Shown: positions 21,240-33,493 of the stretch, piece by piece | How positions within the stretch are numbered: position 1 is the first letter of the stretch | Layout of the letters: each line of letters starts with the position of its first letter | Assembly (NCBI RefSeq): GCF_963678635.1 | Contig: NC_087063.1 | Span: 26,097,649-26,161,648 of the forward strand | Direction of reading: 5' to 3' | From: Symsagittifera roscoffensis | Taxonomy: Eukaryota > Xenacoelomorpha > Acoela > Convolutidae | Length of the DNA stretch: 64,000 bases | Translations under genes and position numbers: made by a program | Notes under the pieces: model-generated | What the model saw: only the letters and a program-made list of their open reading frames with translations | Told to the model about the DNA's origin: nothing | Databases searched by the model: none

Positions 21240-22030
21240 ATCGAGGTAAAAGTTAGCAACACAATAGTGGGATGCCCTCACATTTCCCCCAGGGGTTGTT
21301 AATTTGGTCTCCAATTATGAATGCCCAAATCCAAAATATTTTTGTACGAAATATTTTTTCTAGATTTTTCAGAAAACTTAATTTTAAAATAGTTTATCAA
21401 ACTTGAAGTTTCCAACCCTGTAAATGGGTGGTATCAGAGTACTCTCAAGAATTGCGAATCATGACTCCAAATTTGACTGCTCAAACTCTTGTAGTTATCA
21501 AGATTTTAATGTTTTCAAGTATTGAAATTCCCAACACTATTTGGGCTGTGTCAGAATGATATCGGGGGTTGCGAATCTCACTTCCAATCTCCCAATTTCG
21601 ATTGTTCAAGTTTTTGTAGCTTACGAGATATGACGTTGCTTGTGATTGTTAAAAATTTCAGAAAACTTAAATTTTATTTTTTTCTTGAATTTCCAGCCCT
21701 CGGGGTTTGCGAATCTTGCCTCCAAATTTGACTGCTCAAATCTTTTTAGTTTTCGAGATATGATGTTTTTGTGATTTTTTTCAAAAAATTTTTAGCAAAC
21801 TTAATTTTTTTTTCTTCAAATTTTGAAGTTCTCAACCCTTTAGTTAGTGGCTGTTAGGTCATTCGAGGAGTTTGCGAATCTTGCCTCCACATATGTCTGC
21901 TCAAGTCCTTAAAAATTTCGAGATGTGACATTTTAATGGTTTTTTTTCGAAACTTAAATTTAAAAATGTTCTCAACGCTCTAGTAGTAATTACTTGAGTT
22001 CCCAGCCCTATTTTTAATAGCATTCTCGTG
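21240..22030 (+). repeat. Diverged tandem array, unit about 130-165 bp
   Basis: Four to five diverged units share the order: CCAACCCT-like start, GGG..GGT.TCAGA middle, GCGAATC then TCCAAATTTGACTGCTCAA, and a GAGATATGA...TTT end. Anchors lie near 21472, 21600, 21729 and 21892. The same unit, inverted, makes the array at 50040-51010. It does not encode a conserved protein. Confidence 0.6.
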
Positions 22031-23326
22031 TTCAAAATATTTAGAGACCCAGCGATGGGGCGTACCTATTTCTATCTAGAGTGGGGGTATTTTGGTAGTA
22101 GTCGTTAGGCTGTAACGACCCTAAAGTTCATGACCTAAGTGAACCGAGTTGGCTCCGACTGATTTAGGTACAAAAGCACAAGAGATAGCGTCTCTGGCCC
22201 TTGAGCCAATGGCTATAGAGTCTATTTTTCTTAACCTCATGTGTGACTTACGTGAACGACTGCTAGATACAACTTAAAGGGCTTGAAGATGGCACCACTC
22301 GCGACAATATATGGACTGCTGCGCTGGGTTGGAAAAAAAAGAGCAGTTGAAACAAAAAAAAACGATATAAATTTTTTAAGTTTTTGAATCAGCTCTTGAT
22401 AATCGTATGAGAAGCGCTGCTTCGAATTGGTGTTTTAGTGAATTTAGAAAACAAAAGATAATTAGTTGGGTGTTTTTTTTTTGGCACGAAAAGAATCGTT
22501 TGGCGCTAAAAGAGAATGTATGAACACTTACCTCAAATCTGTCTTATTGTTTCCCAACAAATGTGGACTTCTTTGTTTTCCCTGTTTACGGTTCATTTAA
22601 CTAACCTTATTTGGTTTCCGAACCATTTGTCTGTTGAAATAATAATCTGTTTCTAGATAAAGAGATTTATCAAGCTTTTTTAATCAAATCTCAGCTTTTC
22701 TATTGAGTTATTTGATTTCCTTTTGACACATTGGATTAATATGGAGTTTGAACTCTCCCCACTTATATTGGAAATTTGTCGGCATTACTACAATTCAAAA
22801 TTGCATATGACTTTTTGCCAAAACAGGGAATTTTGATTTGGAATGTAGGACAATTGCGTCTATTTAGAAAGTCCATTTGAAAACCTTTTTTGTTCCTATG
22901 GTACTCAGGAGAGTTTTGTTGCACCTACAAATAAAGGGCTAATCAAAAAAGTACCCAAAACTTATTTGCGTAAGAGACTGAGACATGTTTCCATATTTTA
23001 TGACTCATAAACAAAATAAATCGAAAGAATTATATATCTGTATTTTCTCGCGAAGTTTAATTTAATCAAGTGTTCGATCTGACAAATTTTTAAGACAGCC
23101 TTTACGTTACCCTAACTGTCAGTTTGAAATTGATTCATTTTGGGTTATTTTCGTTCATTTGTGTTTTTAAATATTTGCAATTTTTTCGGCTTTCGAAATT
23201 ATGGTTTTTCGGTTGGTCTGCTAGTTGATGTTAAAGGAAAAGTTTGTATGTTCTTAGTGACATGTTGCTAACTCAGTTAAATTGCTAGTTTACAGGGTTC
23301 GCTCTTACCAGGATACGTTTAGATCG
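22031..23326. other. Gene-free spacer
   Basis: No gene is seen. The part from 22050 to 22300 is less AT-rich than its surroundings but has no long open frame or recognisable RNA. Confidence 0.35.
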
Positions 23327-23475
23327 TAGTGGAATATTAACTTATTTGTCTGCCCATAACTGGCTCAAGCAGGGCTATATACAGATCGGAGTTAAGATAA
23401 GAGCCCTTTGGCGCGACAGCAGGTTACAAACACAACTACTTGCAACCACGCAACCATACTAGTATGTTACCAGTG

Positions 23476-23624
23476 GGGCCTAGGAAATTAGACAAGAAAT
23501 TAGACGACCGTAAAAAACGGAGTTTACGGACAACCAGTATTCACGCAATTTGCACGCAAGTTATTGTCTAAATTCCGCTATTTTCTGATGGTCTAATTTG
23601 CTTGTCGTCTAATTTCCTAAACCC
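23476..23624. mobile_element. Small foldback element (149 bp)
   Basis: The left arm reads GGGCCTAGGAAATTAGAC and then AAGAAATTAGACGAC. The right arm, reverse-complemented, reads GGGTTTAGGAAATTAGAC and then GACAAGCAAATTAGAC. The arms are about 30 bp with a non-coding core containing a second hairpin (CCGTAAA/TTTACGG). This fits a MITE. No certain target-site duplication is seen. Confidence 0.5.
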
Positions 23625-26600
23625 AGTTAGCAGTTCTTAACGAGTTGTGAATTCGGGTCACCTTGAGAAATGGACTCTATGTTCTCCTGCTGGCTTCGCC
23701 GCTTGAACGCACTTGGTTTGTCTGGATTTATAACAACATATTTAGGAATCCGGAACCCGCTTGCGTAGCCCTTGACTTACCGTTTGAAACCTCACCGCCT
23801 ACCCGTATTTTAAGTGCTCGGACTCAAACGCAGACGATCCATGAAAAACTGGACACTTCCAACCTCTATCCTTGTCTTGTCCTTATATTTTACTCGATAT
23901 GATGACAGAATTGGCGAACTTTATAAAACCGTGAATTTTTTCTAGTTACTTGAATAAATAGGGAATTATTAGGAGTAAACGGCTTGGTTGAGTTTCCAAA
24001 ACTGGCATTGAAATAAAGGTAATTATAAAAACCATATTTTCTTATCCGCAACTTGATGGCCGAGAGCCAATGTTTTATTGTGTAAGAGCATTTTCTCGCT
24101 AGTCTGCTATCTAGTTGATATGTACAATGAACTTGAACAATACGAACATATTTCAAAACCATCAAAGCAGCGAAGCGTTGTTTTTTCTTATTCGATTGCC
24201 TCAAAATAGTTTCACGGTGTCATAAATAACACCTAAAGGGTGTAGTTTCAAAGCGGAAATAAATTGGTTTTGAAAGCTTATTAAAATGCAATACTTCAAA
24301 TCGCTTACCTTTAGGAGCGCAATATTTGCTTCCATGTTTTAGTTGCAGGCAATTTATTTGTCCGAAACTGGATCATTTGCGTTTTTATTGCTAGAACGTC
24401 GCAGAAACCGTTTTTAGGTTGTTTTCGATAGATAATCGAACAGGGATGTCTCGACACGAAAAGACTGCTTTATCCGCAGAACGGTCGAATAGCATATTTT
24501 GAGTAACGTTTGCGTTTATTGAGAAACGCTTGGTTGTCTTTGTAATATTGCAAGTAAATCCTTTTAAAGTTAATATTAGCAAAGAAATTGGCTGACATTT
24601 GTTTTTGCTTTTGATGCCAAATTGATGCATATAACTCTATTGCACATTTTTTTATTCAGGTCATGAACAAGGAGTTTTCTCTAAAGGTAGCGCGGGGGGA
24701 TTTTCGCAATTCGTATAAGTTTTCTTCAATTGCTAACAGAATACTAGGATAACTGATTAAATTATAGATAGAAGGTAGCCTAGTCTTTTATACAGTTTAC
24801 AACACCACGCCAGCATAAAAATTTGCATATAATTTCGAGATATTTTCGATCTCTCATTTTATCTGCTCCTGGACCGGATCTGCTTGCCCGCACGTATACC
24901 ATGTAACATGATTACAAGTGGACGTTAGATTTAACAAGGTAGTCACCCGTACAAATTTTTCACTCCGCTGAGTTTAATGACCATGATCTGAATAAATATT
25001 TGAACATAGTTTCGCTTCAGATTTTTATGGTAGACACAATATCATAAAATGACAAAAGAGAACATTAAAGTTAAACAATAAAGTTTTAAATTATCGATAA
25101 AAGTGAAAAAATCTTGATGGGATTTAAAGCAACGAAGGAAAACGAAACAGTCGAAAATACTGGGACAGAAAAATATTAATGGTCATTTCCGTTAGTCAGC
25201 AATAATGGGAGTGATTACACAAGAGCAGATGCGCACTCCGCATCGACCTGTTCCGGTTCGCCAAAAATGGAAAGTTCAAATAGATACACGTGTATTATTT
25301 TTATGTCCGACTGTTACGCTTTTAACGAACGGTTTCCTGAAGTCTTTTTATTTTCCTTTTTCTCAAGAAGCAGAATATTTTTCCGACAAACAATGGTGAC
25401 AGGTCATAAAGTTTTCGGGGTTTTGCGTGGGGTTCAAATACTTTTTGTTTCAATGATATGAAAGCGTGGTAAAGAGATACGGCATAGGGTTTTTTTTTAT
25501 GGCATAGGGTATTTTTTATGCAGTTTGCTTGAAAAAATCTCATCGGAGATCCAATGTGGCATAAAGTTTCAATTTAATAGTTACGGATCGGATGCAAAAG
25601 ATTGATCTACCTATATTATTTTGCTTTTTCTGATTTTCATTGATTTTTCTGATTTTCATTCTCGCCATATCGAGAAAACAATGGAAAACATGCTTATTGA
25701 AAAAAGTTAGAATATAAATCTAATTATTTTTTATTTTATTAAATGAACTCAGGTGTGGTAATAATTTAGAGCTTACCGCCCAGCTACCGGTTAGTTTTGT
25801 TTGTTTGAGCCCAGACAATTTGATTTTAAGTCAAAAACGGTATTTGACAAGCCTTGTTTTCAAGTACCGTGCCCTCAGGAACTTAATTTCAAGCAAATGC
25901 GTGTTATATGTTTTTCAACTAAAGTCAAAGAGTCATGAGTTAAATTTCTGTGTTGGTTTTTATAGTATATGCAAATCATCCAGCGTTAAGGTACCATCAA
26001 TGCAGAGAATATTAAAACAGTCTGTTATTTTTGGTACCCTCTGAAAGATATTATTGTCCTGGGCTCGGAATGAAAAGAATTTTCAGCTGTGATTTTTTGC
26101 AAAGTTATTGGGGTTTGGAAGTTGCTAATTTGGGATAATTAATTCTCTTTGTTCACCGGTTTTCTTTTGAGCATAGCGTAGGCGACAAATCAAACCAGTT
26201 TAGAAAGCATTCAAAAGTTAATTGAAGGAAGCTATTAGACAAGCAACATACCATTTTGTGCGATACATAGCTTGTGAGGTATCAAAAAGTTGCAATCTTT
26301 TGCAGGCTCAAGTTTTTCATTAGTTCAAGTTGCGTTTTAATGTTGCGTGCTTTTTCTTTGTCGGCTCTTTGTCAAATTTTACAGTTTGCAGCTAAACTAA
26401 ACAAGACTGCTCGTATCAGGGCAAAGCCCTGAATGTTGCGACTGTTCATAAATTGGTCTCGAATATTTTTTGATTAATGAAATATTGACAAACTCTGAAT
26501 ATTAAGTATCGTTTATGGAATTAATAAGACCAATTAGTTTGCCCCCATCGAATTTGCTGAATTAAGCTTTTTCATAAAATTTTTGTTTGTTCAAGTTTGA

Positions 26601-27055
26601 ATTAAATTTTTTTTTCAGTGATTACGGATGAGTAAAAACAGTATTTAAAATAACTTTCGGTACTGTTGAGCAATATTTTTGGCACTTTTGTACTTCGACA
26701 CTTTTGTACTGCCCCATAATTTAAAGCGTCATTATTTCTGTCCGGTATATATTTGCCTAGTTGTTCTGTGACTTTTGGTTGATAGATCCCCAATTATTTA
26801 GTGGGCGGATATAGGAAAGTATACGACCATCAAATTAGACGTGACCAGAAAAAAATGAATTTAAAACTACAATTATGTGTTAGACAAAATTGTTTTGTTA
26901 TTTGTTATCGTGTCTGAAGGTCGTCTACTGGCTACAATTGCTTTCGTTCGAGCTTTCGTAAGTGCAAATCAGTTTTGCTTATGAGGCAATTGTATAATTT
27001 ATACATTTCATAAATGTTTTATGACATTCGATAAACGTTTTTTTTTTATTTTAAA

Positions 27056-27678
27056 GCAAGGGTATTGCAATCGGGAACTTGACTTTTTTCCCGTAAACAA
27101 TTTTGTCCACAGGATTCATCTGGACTCGTGGTACCGTAGTATGATTGCTTATGTTATGTCGGCTTATTTGCCAGATCTAAGTACCTTTTTTTTGCTGTAA
27201 ACAATTCACTGTAGTTTCTTTAAGTGTTTTAGCATTTTAAAAATCCGGCCGAAAATTGTTTTTAATACTGGTTTACCGACTCGATTTGTCAAGATGTCTT
27301 TTTTTCAGTTTTTGTCTTTCTCGGGTTAATAAGTTTTCGATTAATTTATATTGACCCGGTGGCCTCTTATAGCGTCGTTCGGTGTGCGTTTGCTCTGAGG
27401 GGAGAAAGGACATAATTTTTTTTATTAGTTTGGAACTTTTTTTGAATTTTTTGGCATGAAAGGTTTCTTCTGCTCAGGCATTTTCGGCTTTGTTTCCGCA
27501 TGGTAATTATAATTTCAAATTCAATCAACCAACCATCTGGCGTAGAGGTGACACAACTGCTTGAGACAGCTTTGTTAATTGACAAAAACGATTGTTTGAT
27601 TTTTTTTCTCCAATTTTTCCGTTTGATTTTAATCAAATTTGTATTGCAAGTGGTGCGAAGCTCAGCTTTCCCTCTGTG
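27056..27678 (+). mobile_element. Composite repeat inside duplication copy 1
   Basis: A terminal module (27056-27112: GCAAGGGTATTGCAATCGGG, then the TTTTTTCCCGTAAACAA part) is followed by TTATGTCGGCTTATTTGCC near 27153 and a TGCTCTGAGGGGAGAAAGGA block. A tRNA-like remnant lies at 27530-27565. The end block closes in CCTCTGTG at 27678. The order matches the other long copies. Confidence 0.5.
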
Positions 27679-27914
27679 TAAATGTTTTGATATGTAATGG
27701 GATTATATACTCTTCTTGTATTTGTGAAGTTTTGTTTCAAGCAATAGATTTTGATAGCCCTTCGCTAGTGGAATATTAACTTATTTGTCTGCCCATAACT
27801 GGCTCAAGCAGGGCTATATACAGATCGGAGTTAAGATAAGAGCCCTTTGGCGCGACAGCAGGTTACAAACACAACTACTTGCAACCACGCAACCATACTA
27901 ATATGTTACCAGTG

Positions 27915-28063
27915 GGGCCTAGGAAATTAGACAAGAAATTAGACGACCGTAAAAAACGGAGTTTACGGACAACCAGTATTCACGCAATTTGCACGCAAGT
28001 TATTGTCTAAATTCCGCTATTTTCTGATGGTCTAATTTGCTTGTCGTCTAATTTCCTAAACCC
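27915..28063. mobile_element. Small foldback element, duplicate of 23476-23624
   Basis: Same element at the duplication offset of 4439 bp. It was copied with the segment rather than inserted independently. Confidence 0.5.
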
Positions 28064-30654
28064 AGTTAGCAGTTCTTAACGAGTTGTGAATTCGGGTCAC
28101 CTTGAGAAATGGACTCTATGTTCTCCTGCTGGCTTCGCCGCTTGAACGCACTTGGTTTGTCTGGATTTATAACAACATATTTAGGAATCCGGAACCCGCT
28201 TGCGTAGCCCTTGACTTACCGTTTGCAACCTCACCGCCTACCCGTATTTTAAGTGCTCGGACTCAAACGCAGACGATCCATGAAAAACTGGACACTTCCA
28301 ACCTCTATCCTTGTCTTGTCCTTATATTTTACTCGATATGATGACAGAATTGGCGAACTTTATAAAACCGTGAATTTTTTCTAGTTACTTGAATAAATAG
28401 GGAATTATTAGGAGTAAACGGCTTGGTTGAGTTTCCAAAACTGGCATTGAAATAAAGGTAATTATAAAAACCATATTTTCTTATCCGCAACTTGATGGCC
28501 GAGAGCCAATGTTTTATTGTGTAAGAGCATTTTCTCGCTAGTCTGCTATCTAGTTGATATGTACAATGAACTTGAACAATACGAACATATTTCAAAGCCA
28601 TCAAAGCAGCGAAGCGTTGTTTTTTCTTATTCGATTGCCTCAAAATAGTTTCACGGTGTCATAAATAACACCTAAAGGGTGTAGTTTCAAAGCGGAAATA
28701 AATTGGTTTTGAAAGCTTATTAAAATGCAAAACTTCAAATCGCTTACCTTTAGGAGCGCAATATTTGCTTCCATGTTTTAGTTGCAGGCAATTTATTTGT
28801 CCGAAACTGGATCATTTGCGTTTTTATTGCTAGAACGTCGCAGAAACCGTTTTTAGGTTGTTTTCGATTGATAATCGAACAGGGATGTCTCGACACGAAA
28901 AGACTGCTTTATCCGCAGAACGGTCGAATAGCAAATTTTGAGTAACGTTTGCGTTTATTGAGAAACGCTTGGTTGTCTTTGTAATATTGCAAGTAAATCC
29001 TTTTAAAGTTAATATTAGCAAAGAAATTGGCTGGCATTTGTTTTTGCTTTTGATGCCAAATTGATGCATATAACTCTATTGCACATTTTTTTATTCAGGT
29101 CATGAACAAGGAGTTTTCTCTAAAGGTAGCGCGGGGGGATTTTCGCAATTCGTATAAGTTTTCTTCAATTGCTAACAGAATACTAGGATAACTGATTAAA
29201 TTATAGATAGAAGGTAGCCTAGTCTTTTATACAGTTTACAACACCACGCCAGCATAAAAATTTGCATATAATTTCGAGATATTTTCTATCTCTCATTTTA
29301 TCTGCTCCTGGACCGGATCTGCTTGCCCGCACGTATACCATGTAACATGATTACAAGTGGACGTTAGATTTAACAAGGTAGTCACCCGTACAGTGATTGT
29401 TTGAGCCCAGACAATTTGATTTTAAGTCAAAAACGGTATTTGACAAGCCATGTTTTCAAGTACCGTTCCCTCAGGAACTTAATTTCAAGCAAATGCGTGT
29501 TATATGTTTTTCAATTAAAGTCAAAGAGTCATGAGTTAAATTTCTGTGTTGGTTTTTATAGTATATGCAAATCATCCAGCGTTAAGGTACCATCAATGCA
29601 GAGAATATTAAAACAGTCTGTTATTTTTGGTACCCTCTGAAAGATATTATTGTCCTGGGCTCGGAATGAAAAGAATTTTCAGCTGTGATTTTTTGCAAAG
29701 TTATTGGGGTTTGGAAGTTGCTAATTTGGGATAATTAATTCTCTTTGTTCACCGGTTTTCTTTTGAGCATAGCGTAGCCGACAAATCAAACCAGTTTAGA
29801 AAGCATTCAAAAGTTAATTGAAGGAAGCTATTAGACAAGCAACATACCATTTTGTGCGATACATAGCTTGTGAGGTATCAAAAAGTTGCAATCTTTTGCA
29901 GGCTCAAGTTTTTCATTAGTTCAAGTTGCGTTTTAATGTTGCGTGCTTTTTCTTTGTCGGCTCTTTGTCAAATTTTACAGTTTGCAGCTAAACTAAACAA
30001 GACTGCTCGTATCAGGGCAAAGCCCTGAATGATGCGACTGTTCATAAATTGGTCTCGAATATTTTTTGATTAATGAAATATTGACAAACTCTGAATATTA
30101 AGTATCGTTTATGGAATTAATAAGACCAATTAGTTTGCCCCCATCGAATTTGCTGAATTAAGCTTTTTCATAAAATTTTTGTTTGTTCAAGTTTGAATTA
30201 AATTTTTTTTTCAGTGATTACGGATGAGTAAAAACAGTATTTAAAATAACTTTCGGTACTGTTGAGCAATATTTTTGGCACTTTTGTACTTCGACACTTT
30301 TGTACTGCCCCATAATTTAAAGCGTCATTATTTCTGTCCGGTATATATTTGCCTAGTTGTTCTGTGACTTTTGGCTGATAGATCCCCAATTATTTAGTGG
30401 GCGGATATAGGAAAGTATACGACCATCAAATTAGACGTGACCAGAAAAAAATGAATTTAAAACTACCATTATGTGTGTTAGACAAAATTGTTTTGTTATT
30501 TGTTATCGTGTCTGAAGGTCGTCTACTGGCTACAATTGCTTTCGTTCGAGCTTTCGTAAGTGCAAATCAGTTTTGCTTATGAGGCAATTGTATAATTTAT
30601 ACATTTCATAAATGTTTTATGACATTCGATAAACGTTTTTTTTTTATTTTAAAG

Positions 30655-31275
30655 CAAGGGTATTGCAATCGGGAACTTGACTTTTTTCCCGTAAACAATT
30701 TTGTCCACAGGATTCATCTGGACTCGTGGTACCGTAGTATGATTGCTTATGTTATGTCGGCTTATTTGCCAGATCTAAGTACCTTTTTTTTGCTGTAAAC
30801 AATTCACTGTAGTTTCTTTAAGTGTTTTAGCATTTTAAAAATCCGGCCGAAAATTGTTTTTAATACTGGTTTACCGACTCGATTTGTCAAGATGTCTTTT
30901 TTTCAGTTTTTGTCTTTCTCGGGTTAATAAGTTTTCGATTAATTTATATTGACCCGGTGGCCTCTTATAGCGTCGTTCGGTGTGCGTTTGCTCTGAGGGG
31001 AGAAAGGACATAATTTTTTTTATTAGTTTGGAACTTTTTTGAATTTTTTGGCATGAAAGGTTTCTTCTGCTCAGGCATTTTCGGCTTTGTTTCCGCATGG
31101 TAATTATAATTTCAAATTCAATCAACCAACCATCTGGCGTAGAGGTGATACAACTGCTTGAGACAGCTTTGTTAATTGACAAAAACGATTGTTTGATTTT
31201 TTTTCTCCAATTTTTCCGTTTGATTTTAATCAAATTTGTATTGCAAGTGGTGCGAAGCTCAGCTTTCCCTCTGTG
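30655..31275 (+). mobile_element. Composite repeat inside duplication copy 2
   Basis: Counterpart of 27056-27678, carried along by the segment duplication. Confidence 0.5.
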
Positions 31276-31366
31276 TAAATGTTTTGATATGTAATGGGAT
31301 TATATACTCTTCTTGTATTTGTGAAGTTTTGTTTCAAGCAATAGATTTTGATAGCCCTTCGCTAGT

Positions 31367-33172
31367 TTGTTAGCCCAAAAGCTAATTTTGTGCAAAAAAA
31401 TTACGTCTTAGTTCCGTTTTATTGGAGCTGTCTTTTTTGCTTTCCGAAGTTCTTGTCATCCATACTGGAGTGGTAAAAGGTCAAAAGTGCAACCGCATGT
31501 TGAGGATCAATTCACTGCTGACAACAATGTTTTTTCTCTATGCTGATTTAAATGAAAAGCCTTTTCTAATAATTTAAAGCTCTTTTTTGCCGAGTTTCGA
31601 TTTTGCGTGCGAAATGCAGCTTCGCCTGTACAAAGTGTGACGGTATGTAAAAAATAGGCCGAAGTTAAAACCAGCCACAATACGTAACTCTTACATAAAG
31701 TTATGTAATAATTACGTAACAGTTTTGATACGGTTGGCTCACATACTTCGTTACTTATTTTTTCGGCTGGTTCATATAGTCTGTGCAGTTTCGACTGGCT
31801 TGTAATTCAGCTGGTTTATTCACGCATAAAATATAGCACTAGATGAGGTAGGTCGACGGTACTTTTTTTGAACTTTTTTTTGTAGATGTTTTCCGAATAA
31901 AGGAGCAGTGCGGTGATACCTTTAAACCCCCTGCCCAATAAACGGCACTTAGTCACTAGTCTGCGCTTTTAAATTTCATATGAAGGGGTTTTAAATAGAA
32001 AATAATTTCCCCATTTAGGAATAATGGATAGGTAGTTGTCAAAAAGACTGAGACTGAGACTTTTTTGCGGCAGGCTGTCCATGTACAGAAGCATAGTTGG
32101 TATGCATGTATGGCAAGATCGATTTTTTGTTTTTAGTTTATAAGTTTTACTTAAGAGGAAGTCATTAAAAGTTTTAAATTTCATTAATAGTTTTAAATTT
32201 GATTAAACCTGTTTCATCTTAATAGACAGACAGACACGAAACTTCTTGTCATGTAAGTGTTTATTTACAATGACGGCACAGCAGTGTTTTAGGAACATTT
32301 GCAGATGAATAAACACACTATTGAACGGATCACAGTTTTTATTTATAATTTATTCAGCCAAGTCAGTACTAGTACATTGTTTAAATTGACCACTGTTCTG
32401 ATTCAAAAACAGAATTAGAACCATAATTTGATCACTTGCGATTTGGTCATATTTGCGCTTGCTGTATTCAGTAGAAGTACATTTGAATGCAAACTTGGTG
32501 ACATCTGATTTTTGCGTTGTTATAAAATTAAACTGCTGCTTTGGATTAGAGTAGAATTAGAATCATTGCCTTGGTTGGAATCGAAAGCGCCTGCCTGGTA
32601 CACACAACAAGTAGACATAGAAATTGTTGAGACATTCACATCCAAACTAAGCATTTGCTCCGTGCTTGCTTTTCGAGAGCAAATAAGTCTAGTTGACTGG
32701 CTCAATTTAAACTTCCAACGGCTAAAACGCGCTGCAGATCACATCACATTGGCATCAAAAGTTAGTAATACTAGTAGATATAATAGTTAGACATATTATA
32801 AAACAACTTGCGAACTAAGTTTGCCCAGAGAAACTTCACATCCGATCCCATTCTGCCGTAAGCAAATTCAGCCTATTTTGTCCATTTTTAGTGACGTTTT
32901 TAAGAATCAAATCTCAGATTGTAAGCATGATTCAGCTATTGGAATGCGCTCCGGGATGATATCTTCCGAAAAATCTCGAACTTATCGGCTGTAGTTCTGA
33001 GCATCTGTATGAACTGACGATAGTCTCATAAAGCGCTCATTTATTTGGCCTTAATCTGTGATTTTATGTTAAGAGTATTCAATTGATTACCTATACTATT
33101 ATAGGCACAGCAGGCTTAACATCTGAGTTTTTTATCGGTGACATTCGATGTCAGTGTGGTTTGCTTTTTCAG
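31367..33172. other. Spacer upstream of cofilin
   Basis: No gene is seen. A tail fragment of the family S type lies near 31600-31640. A 92-codon open frame at 32512-32790 on + has no recognised domain. The cofilin promoter should be in the right part. A CTTTTTCAG acceptor-like site ends at 33172. Confidence 0.35.
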
Positions 33173-33277
33173 GTGTTTTGGTGCAATCGTTGCTAACCAA
33201 CAAGAACGACACTACAGAGCAGCTGCAACTTAATTAACCTCTAGAACCTACAACAATCTAGACCGAGTAGATCCAAA
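33173..33277 (+). promoter_or_regulatory. Likely 5' UTR of cofilin
   Basis: TTGCTTTTTCAG ends at 33172, 105 nt before the start codon. It fits a 5' UTR intron acceptor or trans-splice site. Cofilin genes of many animals have an intron at or near the start codon, so an upstream non-coding exon is plausible. Confidence 0.3.
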
Positions 33278-33493
33278 ATGTCCAGTGGAATTGGAGTGAG
33301 CCATGACATCATTAAGGAGTACAATGACTTCAAGATGAAGAGTGCGGCGGAGAACCCGGTGTGTATGGTGTTCAAACTGAGTGATGATCTGAAGGAGATT
33401 TTGATGGACTCGGAGTTGAATGCCCTAGTGCCCAAGGTGGACAAGAAGTCGGACGACGAGCAGCTCAACAGGACTCACCTTGACTTCCTCAAG
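33278..33493 (+). CDS. Cofilin coding exon 1
   Basis: Encodes residues 1-72, up to HLDFLK. The donor is AAG|gtctct, phase 0. Confidence 0.9.

Larger units (their letters stand above)
23327..27765. repeat. Direct tandem duplication, copy 1 (4439 bp)
   Basis: The sequence from 23327 is repeated from 27766 with an offset of exactly 4439 bp up to 24953, and resumes at 25801 with an offset of 3596. Only scattered single-base differences are visible. The breakpoints share TAGT: the left edge reads cgTAGTgg, the junction cgcTAGTgg and the right edge cgcTAGTtt. Copy 1 holds 847 bp (24954-25800) that copy 2 lacks. Neither copy has a recognisable gene. The short ORFs that both copies preserve are kept only because the copies are nearly identical. 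Confidence 0.9.
27766..31366. repeat. Direct tandem duplication, copy 2 (3601 bp, shortened)
   Basis: This is the second copy of the 4439-bp unit. It runs in the same orientation and directly abuts copy 1. It lacks the 847 bp found at 24954-25800 of copy 1; at that point it has only four unmatched bases, GTGA (29393-29396). This looks like a deletion in copy 2 healed with a short filler. Confidence 0.9.

Noticed and set aside
23663-23902. 79-codon frame present in both duplication copies (also at 28102)
   Set aside because: Its conservation is explained by the recency of the duplication; the frame has no recognisable features.
32512-32790. 92-codon open frame upstream of cofilin
   Set aside because: It has no recognised domain, no clear splice link to cofilin, and base composition like the spacer.
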